A DNA stretch of 60,120 bases from Synergistaceae bacterium (lineage in GTDB: Bacteria > Synergistota > Synergistia > Synergistales > Synergistaceae), in the NCBI GenBank assembly GCA_031269245.1, contig JAISZL010000015.1:1-60120 (forward strand), given 5' to 3'. The notes beneath the pieces were generated by a model that made no database searches, was not told the DNA's origin, and worked only from the letters and a program-made list of their open reading frames with translations. The first letter of the stretch is position 1, and each line of letters begins with the position of its first letter. Both the position numbers and the translations under genes were made by a program. Positions 41,934-48,824 of the stretch are shown here, one piece after another.

Positions 41934-42854
41934 CTATTTCTTCTGGAACGCGGCCAGTGCGACCGCTGAGGCTATCGAGAGCAGTTTTGTCTCCGCGGAA
42001 TCCGCCCTGCTGGTCAGGACGATGGGTGCCTTCGCGCCGAGGACGAGGCCGGCCGTTTTGTTGCGCGCGAAGTAGACGATGGCCTTCGCCAGCATGTTCC
42101 CGCTGTCGATGTTCGGCACGTGCAGTATGTCCGCGCGTCCCGCGACCTCAGAGACGATTCCCTTGTGCTTCGCCGACTCCTCCGAGACCGCGTTGTCGAG
42201 CGCGAACGGGCCGTCTATCACGCAGCCCTTTATCTGGCCCCTGCGGTTCATCTGGGTGAGTATGGCCGCGTCCAGGGTTGGGGGCATGTCCGGGTTCACC
42301 ACCTCGACCGCCGCGAGGCACGCGACCTTCGGCGTCTCGACCCCGAAAGCGTGGGCGAGCTTTACGACGTTCTCGATGATCCCGACCTTCCCGTTGATGT
42401 CGGGATATGTGTTGAAGGCGGGGTCGGAGATGAAGAATATGCGGTCGTAGTTCTCCACCTCGTGTATGTAGACGTGCGACAGCGTCGAGCCGGAGCGCAG
42501 CCCCTTCTCCTTGTTCAGGACGGCGCGGAGGAAGTTGGCCGTCTTGACCATGCCCTTCATCAGTATCTGTGCCTTGCCGGACGAGACGACCTCGACCGCC
42601 CTGAGGCTGGCCTCCGCCTCCCCGCCCTTCTCGTCTACGACGTCGTAGTTGTTCAGGTCGATTCCCTGCGTGTCCGCGATTTTCTTGATCTTGCCGGCGT
42701 CCCCCACCAGGTGAGCGGAGGCGACGCCCTCCTTCCTGGCGCCCTCGACCGCCTCGAGGACTTCGGCGTCATCGGCGCACGCGACGCTGATGGTCATCGG
42801 CCCGACCTGGCGCGCGTGGTCGAGCAGCTCGGTGAGTGTTCGCAGTTGTTTCAT
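41934..42854 (-). CDS. ptb: Phosphate butyryltransferase
   Basis: This is a 306-residue phosphotransacylase of the PTA_PTB family. It begins with a DHARQVGPMTISVACADDAEVLEAV-type N terminus and contains ILMKGMVKTANFLRAVLNKE, VEVVNPDMPPTLDAAIL, GQIKGCVIDGPFALDNA and the conserved LGAKAPIVLTSRADS. It exchanges CoA for phosphate on butyryl-CoA, giving butyryl phosphate for the kinase. The ATG is preceded by AAGGAGG. The butyrate-kinase-like gene follows 93-110 bp downstream on the same strand, so the two probably form an operon. All family signatures look intact, in contrast to the kinase. Confidence 0.92.
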   Translation of the reverse strand: MKQLRTLTELLDHARQVGPMTISVACADDAEVLEAVEGARKEGVASAHLVGDAGKIKKIADTQGIDLNNYDVVDEKGGEAEASLRAVEVVSSGKAQILMKGMVKTANFLRAVLNKEKGLRSGSTLSHVYIHEVENYDRIFFISDPAFNTYPDINGKVGIIENVVKLAHAFGVETPKVACLAAVEVVNPDMPPTLDAAILTQMNRRGQIKGCVIDGPFALDNAVSEESAKHKGIVSEVAGRADILHVPNIDSGNMLAKAIVYFARNKTAGLVLGAKAPIVLTSRADSAETKLLSIASAVALAAFQKK

Positions 42855-43034
42855 AAATTATATACCTCCTTAGATTTTGTTGAGCCGTCAGCAACGTTTT
42901 GAATTGTACAGAAACTAGGATAACATAAACACCTCGTTTCGTGTAGGTTTGCGCTGTCCACATTGCGCGCCGGCATAGTAGAATACTTGGGGACGCGCCG
43001 CGCGCGTTTACCGGCAGGGGAGGGGGATCGCGGC

Positions 43035-43703
43035 ATGTTTTACAGGTTGGCTCAGATCGCGGTCAGAATTTATTTCACGCTTTATCATCGCGTATCGATA
43101 AGGGGATTGCGTGAGCTCGAAGAATTTCTCGTCTCGCGCGGCGGCTCGCCGGTGATACTGGCCGCGAACCACGCGAGCTATCTCGACCCACCGGCCATAG
43201 GCATGGTGTTCCCGAGGCCGCTCCGTTTCATCGCGTGGGACGGGCTCTTCAGGGTTCCCCTGCTTTCATCGCTGATACGCGCGCTCGGCGCGGTGCCGGT
43301 GAACCAGGAGGACAAGTCCAGCGCAGCGAGGCTGCTTCGCGCTGTCATTGGCTTCATCGAGGATGGCTTCAGCGTCCTCATATTCCCCGAGGGTATGAGG
43401 TCTCCCGACGGGAACCTGCTGCCGCTGGAGGGCGGCGTCGCGCTGATCGCGTTGAAGACGGGGGCGCCCATAGTCCCAGTGCGGCTGGACGGCACGTGGG
43501 AGGCCTACCCCGTGGGCCGAAGGTTTCCCAGGCCGCGCAAGGTGTCGGTCTCCTTCGGTCCGCCCATCCGCGTCGGCGATCTGCCGCCTGGCATGACTGA
43601 TAAGGAGCGCAGGAAGCGCCTCCTCGATTCGCTAGAGGCCGCGCTCATATCCATGCGCGGCCCGGAAGCGCGAACGCGCCCAAAACCACAGGCGAAACCT
43701 TGA
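43035..43703 (+). CDS. plsC: 1-acyl-sn-glycerol-3-phosphate acyltransferase (PlsC family)
   Basis: This is a 222-residue membrane-associated acyltransferase. The catalytic NHASYLD (HxxxxD motif) lies near residue 44, PVNQEDKSS in the middle, the FPEGMRSPDG glycerol-phosphate site near residue 120, and VPVRLDGTWEAYP near 155. It adds the second acyl chain in phosphatidic acid synthesis. The ATG at 43035 has GGGGAGGGGGA upstream; the frame extends back to 42963 without a ribosome site. It is divergent from ptb. Its 3' end is followed by a GC-rich repeat and a strong hairpin. Confidence 0.9.
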   Translation: MFYRLAQIAVRIYFTLYHRVSIRGLRELEEFLVSRGGSPVILAANHASYLDPPAIGMVFPRPLRFIAWDGLFRVPLLSSLIRALGAVPVNQEDKSSAARLLRAVIGFIEDGFSVLIFPEGMRSPDGNLLPLEGGVALIALKTGAPIVPVRLDGTWEAYPVGRRFPRPRKVSVSFGPPIRVGDLPPGMTDKERRKRLLDSLEAALISMRGPEARTRPKPQAKP

Positions 43704-43742
43704 GGCTCCGCCCCAAACCCCGCAGGGTGAAAATAAAAATTT

Positions 43743-43794
43743 AAAAAGGGTCCAGGGAGCTGACTCCCTGGCGGGTGCGGACAGCGCCCGCGAT
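43743..43794 (+). repeat. GC-rich double-hairpin repeat, copy 2
   Basis: AAAAAGGGT, then CCAGGGAG-ctga-CTCCCTGG and GCGGGTGCGGACAGCGCCCGC. It differs from the copy at 36659-36713 in a few bases. It lies 39 bp after the plsC stop. Confidence 0.7.
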
Positions 43795-43809
43795 TTTTCC
43801 CCGTGGTTC

Positions 43810-43845
43810 GAGGACGCGTCCGCCATCGGACGCGTCCTCCTTATT
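43810..43845 (+). terminator. Perfect 13-bp hairpin after plsC
   Basis: GAGGACGCGTCCG (43810-43822) and CGGACGCGTCCTC (43827-43839) pair without mismatch around a CCAT loop, followed by CTTATT. It is a probable terminator in front of the promoter of the Fur-family gene; the T-run is short. Confidence 0.6.
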
Positions 43846-43895
43846 GACAACGGGGACGTTAGGAATTATCATGCAAAAAGAAATTGAGTCTCAAT
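43844..43895 (+). promoter_or_regulatory. Strong promoter and palindromic operator of the Fur/Zur-type gene
   Basis: A perfect TTGACA (43844-43849) and TATCAT (43867-43872) are 17 bases apart. ATTGAG-t-CTCAAT (43883-43895), a perfect 6-1-6 palindrome, lies at about +5 to +17 of the transcript. Repression by the encoded metalloregulator is inferred. Confidence 0.6.
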
Positions 43896-43919
43896 AGCGT
43901 CAGGAGGGGGGGCGAGCCA

Positions 43920-44396
43920 ATGCCGGGCGGTTCGCGTCATTCGCCGGACGTATCTGACGCGCCAGAAAAGCCGTCAGGCGCGTCTCGCAACACAAGGCAA
44001 AAAAATCTGATACTGGAGTGCCTGATGTCCGCCGGCAAGCGGCACGTGACGGCGGAGGAGATAGTCGACGAGCTGAAGGCTCTCGGGACGCCCGTCGCCA
44101 AGTCCACCGTCTATCGTTTTTTGGCGTCCCTTGAGGAGTGCGGCGAGGTCAGGAAGTATCTCCTCAAGGAGGGCAGCCCGGCATGTTACCAGTTCATCGG
44201 CGGCGTTGGGTCTTGCGCGGAGCACTATCACCTGATGTGCAAGGAGTGCGGCGGCATCGTGCATTTCGAGAGCGCCGAGCTTCAGAGGGTCCTGAAGAAC
44301 GCCCGCGGGCATGCCGGCGGCGGGCGGTTTCGGATAGACGGGCCTCGCACGGTCTTTTACGGGACTTGCCCGGAGTGCTTGGGCGAGGATGACTGA
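43920..44396 (+). CDS. Fur-family metalloregulator, probably Zur-like
   Basis: This is a 158-residue Fur-family protein with an extended, polar N-terminal tail of about 25 residues. The winged-helix part is TRQKNLILECLMSAGKRHVTAEEIVDEL and VAKSTVYRFLASLEECG. The C-terminal domain has HYHLMCKECGGIVHFES and the final CPEC, the two CxxC pairs of the structural zinc site. A metal ABC transporter with a zinc/manganese-type architecture is encoded directly downstream, which suggests Zur or a related zinc regulator. The ATG at 43920 has AGGAGGGGGG upstream. The palindrome in its own promoter is a likely operator. Confidence 0.85.
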   Translation: MPGGSRHSPDVSDAPEKPSGASRNTRQKNLILECLMSAGKRHVTAEEIVDELKALGTPVAKSTVYRFLASLEECGEVRKYLLKEGSPACYQFIGGVGSCAEHYHLMCKECGGIVHFESAELQRVLKNARGHAGGGRFRIDGPRTVFYGTCPECLGEDD

Positions 44397-44477
44397 CTTC
44401 AGGTCCACCGGCGGCAAATCGGCGTTTCCCAAATGACCCTTATATCTTTTAATTTATAAGAAGCGGAGGCAGTTTTC

Positions 44478-44609
44478 ATGGCAAAAAATAATCGTGCTCC
44501 GGTCCCGTTCGCTCCTGCCGTCTTTCGCGCGCTCGCAAGAGGCCGCCGCGCCGGCGGCGCATCGCGCATTGCGGCGGCCTGGCTCGCGGGACGGGCTGTC
44601 CGGGTCTGA
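44478..44609 (+). CDS. Small ORF, possible decayed substrate-binding protein start
   Basis: A 43-codon frame starts at an ATG with GCGGAGGC 7-8 bases upstream, where a metal-binding protein gene (znuA-like) would be expected in such operons. Its translation, MAKNNRAPVPFAPAVF followed by an Arg/Ala/Gly-rich end, is no clear protein. The +1 frame reads QKIIVLRSRSLLPSFARSQE, which resembles a signal peptide with charged substitutions. It may be the remnant of a lost binding-protein gene, or a spurious frame in GC-rich DNA. Confidence 0.25.
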   Translation: MAKNNRAPVPFAPAVFRALARGRRAGGASRIAAAWLAGRAVRV

Positions 44610-44649
44610 TGGCGCGCGGCGTCAGCGCGCCCTGGGAGGTCCTTCCGTG

Positions 44650-45360
44650 ATGCCGTTGCTAGCCTGCAGGAGGCTGTCCCTCGGGTACGGGGGCAATGTG
44701 GTCTTGAACGGCGTGGACTTTCAGGTGAACTCCGGGGACTACCTCTGCGTCGTCGGGGAGAACGGCTCGGGCAAGAGCACCCTCATGAAGGGGTTGCTGC
44801 GCCTCCAGCCCCCCATGAATGGGGAGGTGGCCTATGGGGATGGGCTGAAGGCCAACATGATCGGCTACCTGCCGCAGAGGGTGACGACGGGCGCTGACTT
44901 TCCCGCCGGGGCCTATGAGGTGGTGCTCTCCGGGAGGCTGGGGAGGCGCGGCATGAGGCCTTTTTACACGCGGCAGGACAAGGAGGCGGCCAGGGCCAAC
45001 ATGAAGATGCTCGAGATCGACGGCCTGACCGGAGCGTGTTTCGGGGAGCTGTCCGGGGGACAGCAGCAGCGCGTGCTCCTGGCGCGGGCGCTCTGCTCCG
45101 CCGACCGGCTGCTGTTGCTCGACGAGCCGGTCGCCGGGCTCGACCCGGTGGTCGCCCAGGAGTTTTATGATATTTTGGGACGCCTCAACGCCTCGAACGG
45201 CATGACGATAATAATGGTCTCGCACGACGTTGGGCGGGCGGCGGCTCACGCGTCGCACGTCCTCCACCTCAGCCGTGTTCAGCGGTTCTTCGGGCCGAGG
45301 GACGAGTATCTCAAAAGCGACGTGGGCAAAAAATTCACGGGAGGGGACGCAAATGCTTGA
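44650..45360 (+). CDS. znuC: Metal ABC transporter ATP-binding protein (ZnuC-like)
   Basis: This is a 236-residue ABC ATPase. Walker A is GENGSGKSTL near residue 37, the Q loop GYLPQR, the signature ELSGGQQQRVLLARAL, Walker B RLLLLDEPVAGLD, and the H-loop VSHD. The family matches zinc/manganese/iron chelate importers (ZnuC/MntB type). An ATG at 44650 or a GTG three bases earlier, both behind GGGAGG, could start it. It overlaps the permease gene by 8 bases. The regulator upstream and the permease downstream point to metal uptake. Confidence 0.9.
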   Translation: MPLLACRRLSLGYGGNVVLNGVDFQVNSGDYLCVVGENGSGKSTLMKGLLRLQPPMNGEVAYGDGLKANMIGYLPQRVTTGADFPAGAYEVVLSGRLGRRGMRPFYTRQDKEAARANMKMLEIDGLTGACFGELSGGQQQRVLLARALCSADRLLLLDEPVAGLDPVVAQEFYDILGRLNASNGMTIIMVSHDVGRAAAHASHVLHLSRVQRFFGPRDEYLKSDVGKKFTGGDANA

Positions 45361-46204
45361 AATTTTTCGCACGCTGTCGGAGATGTTCTCGTACACGTTT
45401 CTGGTGAGGGCGTTCGTGGTGGGCCTGCTGGTCTCCCTCTGCGCGTCCCTCCTTGGAGTGAGCCTCGTGCTGAAGCGCTATTCGATGATCGGCGACGGGC
45501 TGTCTCACGTGGGCTTCGGTGCGCTGGCCGTCGCTATGGCGATGAACGTGGCGCCCCTCGCGGTGTCCATCCCCGTGGTCGTGGCGGCGGCGTTCCTGCT
45601 GCTGCGCATAAGCGAGAACAGCAGGATAAAGGGCGACTCCGCGATAGCCCTGATATCGACGAGCTCGCTCGCCATAGGGGTGATGATCATATCCGTGACG
45701 ACCGGGATGAACACGGACGTGTGCAATTATATGTTCGGAAGCATACTCGCCATGACGAAAGGCGACGTGTACCTGAGCGTGTCACTCTCGGTCGTGGTGC
45801 TGAGCCTGTTCGTGTTCTTCTACAACAAAATATTCGCCGTCACGTTCGACGAGACGTTCGCCAGGGCCACGGGGGTCAGGGTGCGGGCCTACAACATGCT
45901 GATCGCGTTCCTCTCGGCGGTGACGATAGTCATAGGCATGAGGATGATGGGGGCCATGCTCATATCGAGCCTCATAATATTCCCCGCCCTGTCGTCCATG
46001 AGGATATACAGGAGGTTCCGAACCGTCGTCGTCTCGTCCGCGTTGATATCCTCGGTCTGTTTTTTCGTCGGGATAGTGATATCATATATATACGCGACGC
46101 CGACCGGCGCCAGCGTGGTGTCGGTGAACCTGCTGGTGTTTATCGCTTTCTCCGCCGCCAGGCTGATGTCGGAACGGGTAAGGGCGAGGAGGGTCGAGTC
46201 GTGA
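45353..46204 (+). CDS. znuB: Metal ABC transporter permease (ZnuB-like)
   Basis: This is a 283-residue ABC-3 family permease with about eight hydrophobic helices. Characteristic segments are GVSLVLKRYSMIGDGLSHVGFGALA near the N terminus, SSLAIGVMIIS, YMFGSILAM and AVTIVIGMRMMGAMLISSLIIFPALSSM near the C terminus. It forms the channel for Zn, Mn or Fe. The ATG lies within the end of the ATPase gene (8-bp overlap), and its stop overlaps the next start by one base. No binding protein is encoded between the regulator and this gene. Confidence 0.9.
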   Translation: MLEIFRTLSEMFSYTFLVRAFVVGLLVSLCASLLGVSLVLKRYSMIGDGLSHVGFGALAVAMAMNVAPLAVSIPVVVAAAFLLLRISENSRIKGDSAIALISTSSLAIGVMIISVTTGMNTDVCNYMFGSILAMTKGDVYLSVSLSVVVLSLFVFFYNKIFAVTFDETFARATGVRVRAYNMLIAFLSAVTIVIGMRMMGAMLISSLIIFPALSSMRIYRRFRTVVVSSALISSVCFFVGIVISYIYATPTGASVVSVNLLVFIAFSAARLMSERVRARRVES

Positions 46205-46632
46205 TGCGTAAATTTGTCTTAATCCTGGCGGGCCTCGCGGTGTGCCTGGCACCCCTGCCCGGCCGCGCCGGGGAGGGGAAAATCATAGAGATTCGCGAGA
46301 AGATGTTCGTGGGGCAGGTCAACGACGTATACCTCAACCCCGACGAGTACATCGGCCGCACGATAAAACTGGAGGGGATCTTCGGGATCGTTGACGACAT
46401 AGAGGAAGCGCCTTGCTACTATGTGTACCGCTACGGGCCTGGCTGCTGCGGATACGACGCCAACGTTGGTTTCGAGGTCGAGTGGAGCGGGGCGTACCCG
46501 AAGGCGGACGAGTGGGTCGAGGCCACTGGCGACCTCGTGTCCTACGAGTATGAGGGCATGTCGTTCCTGAAGCTCGCCCTGTCGTCGCTCAATGTGAAGT
46601 CAAAGCGAGGGCTGGAGAGCGTCGAGCAGTGA
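46204..46632 (+). CDS. Secreted DUF1980/YcgQ-C-like protein linked to the metal transporter
   Basis: This 142-residue protein has a signal peptide (MRKFVLILAGLAVCLAPLPGRA). The mature domain has IIEIREKMFVGQVNDVYLN, EYIGRTIKLEGIFG, a Cys pair in YGPGCCGYDANVGFEVEW and WVEATGDL. That resembles the C-terminal domain of YcgQ (DUF1980, TIGR03943), an OB-fold-like region with adjacent cysteines. These proteins are often encoded with zinc/metal transport genes. Its start overlaps the permease stop, so it is the last gene of the operon. It may bind metal at the Cys-Cys site and replace or assist a classical binding protein; that is inference. Confidence 0.65.
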   Translation: MRKFVLILAGLAVCLAPLPGRAGEGKIIEIREKMFVGQVNDVYLNPDEYIGRTIKLEGIFGIVDDIEEAPCYYVYRYGPGCCGYDANVGFEVEWSGAYPKADEWVEATGDLVSYEYEGMSFLKLALSSLNVKSKRGLESVEQ

Positions 46633-46687
46633 TGCCGCGCCGGAGTTTTTTTCACGCGCGATATTCTTAAAAACTTCCCGCTAGCTA

Positions 46688-46716
46688 TTGACAGGTTGTG
46701 AGAGTGTGACTAGAAT
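46688..46716 (+). promoter_or_regulatory. Promoter of the ilv-leu operon
   Basis: A perfect TTGACA (46688-46693) and TAGAAT (46711-46716) are 17 bases apart. Transcription would start near 46723, about 50 bases before the leader peptide ATG and about 305 before ilvN. Confidence 0.75.
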
Positions 46717-46773
46717 GTCAACCACTTTGAACGTGAGCGGTGATATGGCATGGCCCGGGAGGAGGGATTCGCG

Positions 46774-46860
46774 ATGCGCTACGTTATGGGTTTAATGAAC
46801 GTCATAATTCTGGTTCTGGTACTTAGCCGCGGGTCCCGCCCGAGGTCGATTGGTGCTTGA
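46774..46860 (+). CDS. ilvL: Branched-chain amino acid leader peptide
   Basis: This is a 28-codon reading frame with GGGAGGAGGGA 5 bases before its ATG. The peptide has eight consecutive branched-chain residues, VIILVLVL, at codons 10-17 (46801-46824), written with Val, Ile and Leu codons of mixed types. The sequence continues as SRGSRPRSIGA and stops at 46858-46860. A terminator hairpin follows 22 bases later, and the biosynthetic operon follows that. This is the classic layout of an attenuation leader: ribosome stalling at the Val/Ile/Leu codons when the charged tRNAs are scarce would alter folding of the RNA. The peptide itself has no expected function. Confidence 0.85.
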   Translation: MRYVMGLMNVIILVLVLSRGSRPRSIGA

Positions 46861-46918
46861 ACTGGCATAAATCGAAAACCGGGTCGGGATCCTTAAAAGA
46901 GGGTCCCGGCTTTTTTTT
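46831..46918 (+). promoter_or_regulatory. Transcription attenuator: antiterminator and terminator of the ilv-leu operon
   Basis: Terminator: GTCGGGATCC (46883-46892) pairs with GGGTCCCGGC (46901-46910) around an 8-base loop and is followed by eight Ts (46911-46918). Antiterminator: GGGTCCCGCCCG (46831-46842) can pair with CGGGTCGGGATCC (46880-46892) over 12 bp with one bulge, using up the left arm of the terminator. The antiterminator's upstream arm begins 6 bases after the Val/Ile/Leu codon run, so a stalled ribosome would leave it free, while a ribosome reaching the leader stop would cover it. No T-box features were seen. Confidence 0.82.
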
Positions 46919-47026
46919 GGGGTTCGGCGGAATTCGATGCCGCGCCGAGGGGCGCGTGTCCGCCGCATCTGAAAATTCATCCCGAGGGCGTCGGGAACCG
47001 ATAAGGGCACGGAGGGGGAACATTTT

Positions 47027-47620
47027 ATGAAATGCACTTTCAGCGTTTTGACACAGGACACTCCGGGGGTTTTGATGAGGATCGCGTGTCTCTTCTACAA
47101 GCGGAACTACAACATCGAGAGCTTGAGCGTCAGCTCCGCTAACCTGCCGGGCATATCCAGGTTCACGATAGTGATCGAGGGAGACGAGTGGGCGCACGAA
47201 CAGGTTGAGAAACAGCTCGCCAAGCTCGTCGAGGTGATATCGGTGGACAACCTCAACAGGGGCGGCAAGTTCGTCGAGAGGTGGCTCTCCCTTATAAAGG
47301 TTCGCGCCACGATGGAGACGAGGCCGCACATACTTCAGATCGCCGACATTTTCAGGTGCCGGGTCGTGGACATGGGGAGCACCGCGCTGACGCTGGAGGT
47401 CACGGGCGACGAGGGCAAGGTCGCGGCGTGCATGGAGGCGCTTCGAGCCTACGGGATAGTCGAGGTAGCGGGCTCGGGCTCCGTGGCGCTGGGCCGCGCC
47501 GGTTTCAACGCGTCCGGCGCGCTTGACGGGGACGTCCCCGACCCGCGCAAGCTCGACAAGATCGAGTTCGGCCGCGTCGCGGCGGAGTCATGCGGCGGGG
47601 TTGCTCGCGGCGTCGCGTGA
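47027..47620 (+). CDS. ilvN: Acetolactate synthase small (regulatory) subunit
   Basis: This 197-residue protein starts with an ACT domain (KCTFSVLTQDTPGVLMRIACLFYKRNYNIESLSV, then SRFTIVIEGDE) and continues with the second ferredoxin-like domain of ALS small subunits (LIKVRATMETRPHILQIADIFRCRVVDMG...LTLEVTGDEGKV). The extra C-terminal 30 residues or so exceed the usual length of about 165 and look unstructured. It gives valine feedback inhibition of IlvB. AGGGGG lies before the ATG. The catalytic subunit gene is at the far end of the operon (53384-55063), an unusual separation. Confidence 0.92.
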   Translation: MKCTFSVLTQDTPGVLMRIACLFYKRNYNIESLSVSSANLPGISRFTIVIEGDEWAHEQVEKQLAKLVEVISVDNLNRGGKFVERWLSLIKVRATMETRPHILQIADIFRCRVVDMGSTALTLEVTGDEGKVAACMEALRAYGIVEVAGSGSVALGRAGFNASGALDGDVPDPRKLDKIEFGRVAAESCGGVARGVA

Positions 47621-47647
47621 CGCGCGGCCGGTTTGGCGCTTGAAATG

Positions 47648-47749
47648 ATGCCAATTCGCGGTCAACCGGTTGTTTTCGATGCGGTTTTCGCGGTTATCCA
47701 AACCTGTTTTAACGCTTAACCCTTCAGGTCTTTGACTTCAACTTGGCAT
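47648..47749 (-). repeat. Full-length ~101-bp dispersed repeat
   Basis: It begins ATGCCAATTCGCGGTCAACC, runs through CGTTAAAACAGG in inverse, and ends ACTTGGCAT. It is the inverse of the elements at 14433-14534 and 27558-27658. It lies between ilvN and ilvC within the operon, so it is transcribed with it. Confidence 0.75.
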
Positions 47750-47811
47750 GAGTACGCAACCGTATGCGGCGTTTAAAATATCACACATAATTTTGAGAGG
47801 AGTGTTTTACG

Positions 47812-48822
47812 ATGGCGAAGGTGTACTATGACAGGGATGCGAATCTGAAGATTTTGGAAGGCAAGACGGCGGCGATTTTGGGTTACGGCAGCCAGGGGCA
47901 CGCCCACGCTCAGAACCTGAGGGACAGCGGCGTGTCCGTCATCATAGGGCTGCACGACGGGAGCCGTTCGCGCGCCGCGGCCGCGGCCGACGGCTTCGAG
48001 GTATACGCGGTGGACGAGGCGGCGCGCCGGGCCGACATCATCATGTTCCTCATACCGGACCATCTTCAGGCTGACATATACGACAAGCTGGTGGCGCCGA
48101 ACATGAAGGACGACGCGGTGCTGGCGTTCGCGCACGGTTTCGCCGTTCACTTCGGGCAGGTGACGCCGCGCGCCGATAACGACGTCTTCATGATCGCGCC
48201 GAAGGGGCCGGGCCACATCGTCCGCCGCATGTACACCGAGGGCAAGGGGGTCCCGGCCCTTGTCGCGGTGCATCAGAACGCGTCGGGCCGCGCGATGGAC
48301 ATAGCTCTCGCCTATGGGGCCGGCATCGGCGCCGGGAGGTCCGGCATCCTGGAGACGACCTTCCGCGAGGAGACGGAGTCGGACCTCTTCGGCGAGCAGG
48401 CCGTTCTTTGCGGCGGCGTGAGCGAGCTGATCAAAGCCGGTTTCGAGACGCTCGTCGCGGCGGGGTATCAGCCGGAGGTCGCCTACTTCGAGTGCCTGCA
48501 CGAGATGAAGCTGATCGTGGACCTCATCTTCGAGGGCGGCCTCTCGTGGATGCGCTACTCCGTCAGCGACACGGCGAAGTACGGCGACAGCACAGCTGGG
48601 CGCCGCGTGATCGACGACAGGGCGCGGGCTGTCATGAAGCGGCTCCTGGAGGAGATCCAGGATGGCACCTTCGCGAAGGATTGGATACTCGAGAACAGAG
48701 CGGGCCGCCCGAAGATGAAGAAGTGGGTCTCGTCCGAGCGCGCCCATCTGATCGAGCGTGTCGGCAGGGATCTGAGGGGCATGATGCCCTGGCTCGACAA
48801 AAAAGAAGCTCCGGAGTACTAG
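47812..48822 (+). CDS. ilvC: Ketol-acid reductoisomerase
   Basis: This is a 336-residue class I KARI. The N-terminal Rossmann domain has the dinucleotide loop [17 protein letters not shown] near residue 25, and further sites are [28 protein letters not shown] and the C-terminal metal-binding [17 protein letters not shown] and [18 protein letters not shown]. It isomerises and reduces acetolactate or acetohydroxybutyrate to the dihydroxy acid. GAGAGGAGTG precedes the ATG. leuA begins two bases after its stop. Confidence 0.95.
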   Translation: MAKVYYDRDANLKILEGKTAAILGYGSQGHAHAQNLRDSGVSVIIGLHDGSRSRAAAAADGFEVYAVDEAARRADIIMFLIPDHLQADIYDKLVAPNMKDDAVLAFAHGFAVHFGQVTPRADNDVFMIAPKGPGHIVRRMYTEGKGVPALVAVHQNASGRAMDIALAYGAGIGAGRSGILETTFREETESDLFGEQAVLCGGVSELIKAGFETLVAAGYQPEVAYFECLHEMKLIVDLIFEGGLSWMRYSVSDTAKYGDSTAGRRVIDDRARAVMKRLLEEIQDGTFAKDWILENRAGRPKMKKWVSSERAHLIERVGRDLRGMMPWLDKKEAPEY

Positions 48823-48824
48823 AG

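Noticed and set aside
44494-44646. N-terminal extension of the ATPase gene
   Set aside because: The extra 50 residues are Arg/Ser/Gly-rich, and a proper ribosome site sits directly before 44647/44650, where ABC ATPases normally start.
46723-47026. T-box riboswitch in the ilv leader
   Set aside because: There is no T-box consensus or specifier loop pattern, whereas the leader peptide and alternative stems explain the region fully.
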